Positions 5,297 to 5,892 of a stretch of DNA of 5,892 nucleotides are shown here, piece by piece. The position numbers and the translations under genes are program-made. The stretch comes from JAYZVT01 sp050248375 (GTDB lineage Bacteria > Pseudomonadota > Alphaproteobacteria > Rhizobiales > Methyloligellaceae). The DNA is taken from NCBI GenBank assembly GCA_050248375.1, contig JBFWSL010000230.1:1-5892 (forward strand). Direction: 5' to 3'. Numbering within the stretch: position 1 is the first letter of the stretch; each line of letters begins with the position of its first letter. The notes beneath the pieces were generated by a model. That model did no database searches, was not told where the DNA came from, and saw nothing but the letters and a program-made list of their open reading frames with translations.

Positions 5297-5892
5297 TCAG
5301 TTCGTGGCCGGTGACCGCCTCGAATGCGTGGCTTCGCGGCAGGGCTTGCCGCCGCCCTCCACGCGCAGCCCGGCCTGGCGGATGAGTTCGATGTCGTCGT
5401 TGGCGTCGTTGTTGCCGGTGGTGAGCAGCCTGTCGCCGTAGAAGATGGAGTTGGCGCCGGCCAGGAAGCACAGGATCTGCGCCTCGCGGGTGAGCGCCTT
5501 GCGCCCCGCCGACAGGCGCACGCGGGACTTCGGCATGACGATGCGGGCGGCGGCCACCATGCGCACCAGCTCGATGGGGTCGACGGGCGCGCGGTCCGCC
5601 AGGGGGGTGCCCGGGGCGGGGACCAGCGCGTTGATGGGCACGCTCTCGGGATGGGGGTCCATGGCCGCCAGCACCCGCAGCATGGAGGCGCGGTCCCGGC
5701 CGGTCTCGCCCATGCCGATGATGCCGCCGCTGCACACGGTCACGCCCGCCCTGCGCACGTTGCGAATCGTGTCCAGCCGCTCCTGGTAGGTGCGGGTGGA
5801 GATGATCTGCCCGTAGAACTCGGGCGAGGTGTCGAGATTGTGGTTGTAGGCGTTGAGCCCGGCCTCGGCCAGGCGCTGCGCCTGCTCCTCGT
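5297..5892 (-). CDS. bioB: Biotin synthase BioB, C-terminal part (gene runs off the right edge)
   Basis: BioB is a radical-SAM enzyme that inserts sulfur into dethiobiotin, the last step of biotin synthesis, in the cytoplasm. About 197 C-terminal residues are present. The N-terminus with the CxxxCxxC cluster motif lies beyond the window, and the frame stays open to the last base. Visible landmarks are YNHNLDTSPEFYGQII, then RTYQERLDTI, VCSGGIIGMGE (its Cys corresponds to [2Fe-2S] ligand Cys188 of E. coli), VPINALVPAPGTPLAD, VRLSAGR (its Arg corresponds to the unusual cluster ligand Arg260) and ANSIFYGDRLLTTGNN. The core ends near IELIRQAGL. The last 20 or so residues (from GGGKPCREATHSRR) form a polar tail that I cannot match to the family. 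A GTG at 5758 could be mistaken for a start, but conserved BioB sequence continues upstream of it, so it is an internal Val. The gene is convergent with tRNA-Lys, and no clear terminator lies between them. Confidence 0.97.
   Translation of the reverse strand, partial: EEQAQRLAEAGLNAYNHNLDTSPEFYGQIISTRTYQERLDTIRNVRRAGVTVCSGGIIGMGETGRDRASMLRVLAAMDPHPESVPINALVPAPGTPLADRAPVDPIELVRMVAAARIVMPKSRVRLSAGRKALTREAQILCFLAGANSIFYGDRLLTTGNNDANDDIELIRQAGLRVEGGGKPCREATHSRRSPATN

Noticed and set aside
5175..5735. - strand frame ending in SPLGLEPRTY
   Set aside because: It is a frame-shifted shadow of bioB whose tail is the reverse complement of the tRNA, another common artefact.

Overview
This is a GC-rich window with GC-biased third codon positions. 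It most likely comes from an alphaproteobacterial chromosome. The support is the gene order cyclophilin - queA - tgt, a DUF4864-type secreted protein, a tRNA gene with encoded CCA, and hairpin repeats built on CCCCGG/CCGGGG arms of a kind common between alphaproteobacterial genes. I cannot name a genus from sequence alone.

Layout. The left half (102-3211, + strand) is a tightly packed run of four genes: a cytoplasmic-type peptidyl-prolyl isomerase (ppiB-like), a 132-residue four-helix membrane protein of unknown function, queA and tgt. Gaps are 11 and 25 bases, and queA and tgt overlap by four bases. After tgt, 3212-3415 is gene-free and filled with a mosaic of strong GC hairpins, including an exact 27-base direct repeat. 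This sits where tgt meets the convergent DUF4864 gene (3416-3955, - strand). Next on the - strand is a ten-helix EamA/DMT transporter (4083-4988). A short divergent region (4989-5136) separates it from a tRNA-Lys(UUU) gene on the + strand with a clear sigma70-like promoter. The window closes with the C-terminal half of biotin synthase bioB (- strand), which runs off the right edge.

How the genes work together. Tgt exchanges guanine-34 for preQ1 in GUN-anticodon tRNAs, and QueA then builds epoxyqueuosine on that base, so queA-tgt is one functional unit with coupled translation. The cyclophilin and the small membrane protein share the likely transcript but have no proven link to queuosine. The DUF4864 protein, transporter, tRNA and bioB look like independent units.

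Most notable observation: the Tgt here keeps all catalytic and preQ1-recognition residues but has lost three of the four classical zinc ligands (Ser, Cys, Ala, Ala instead of Cys, Cys, Cys, His). Otherwise this is mostly ordinary housekeeping sequence. I see no mobile element, CRISPR array, defence locus or clearly new multigene system.
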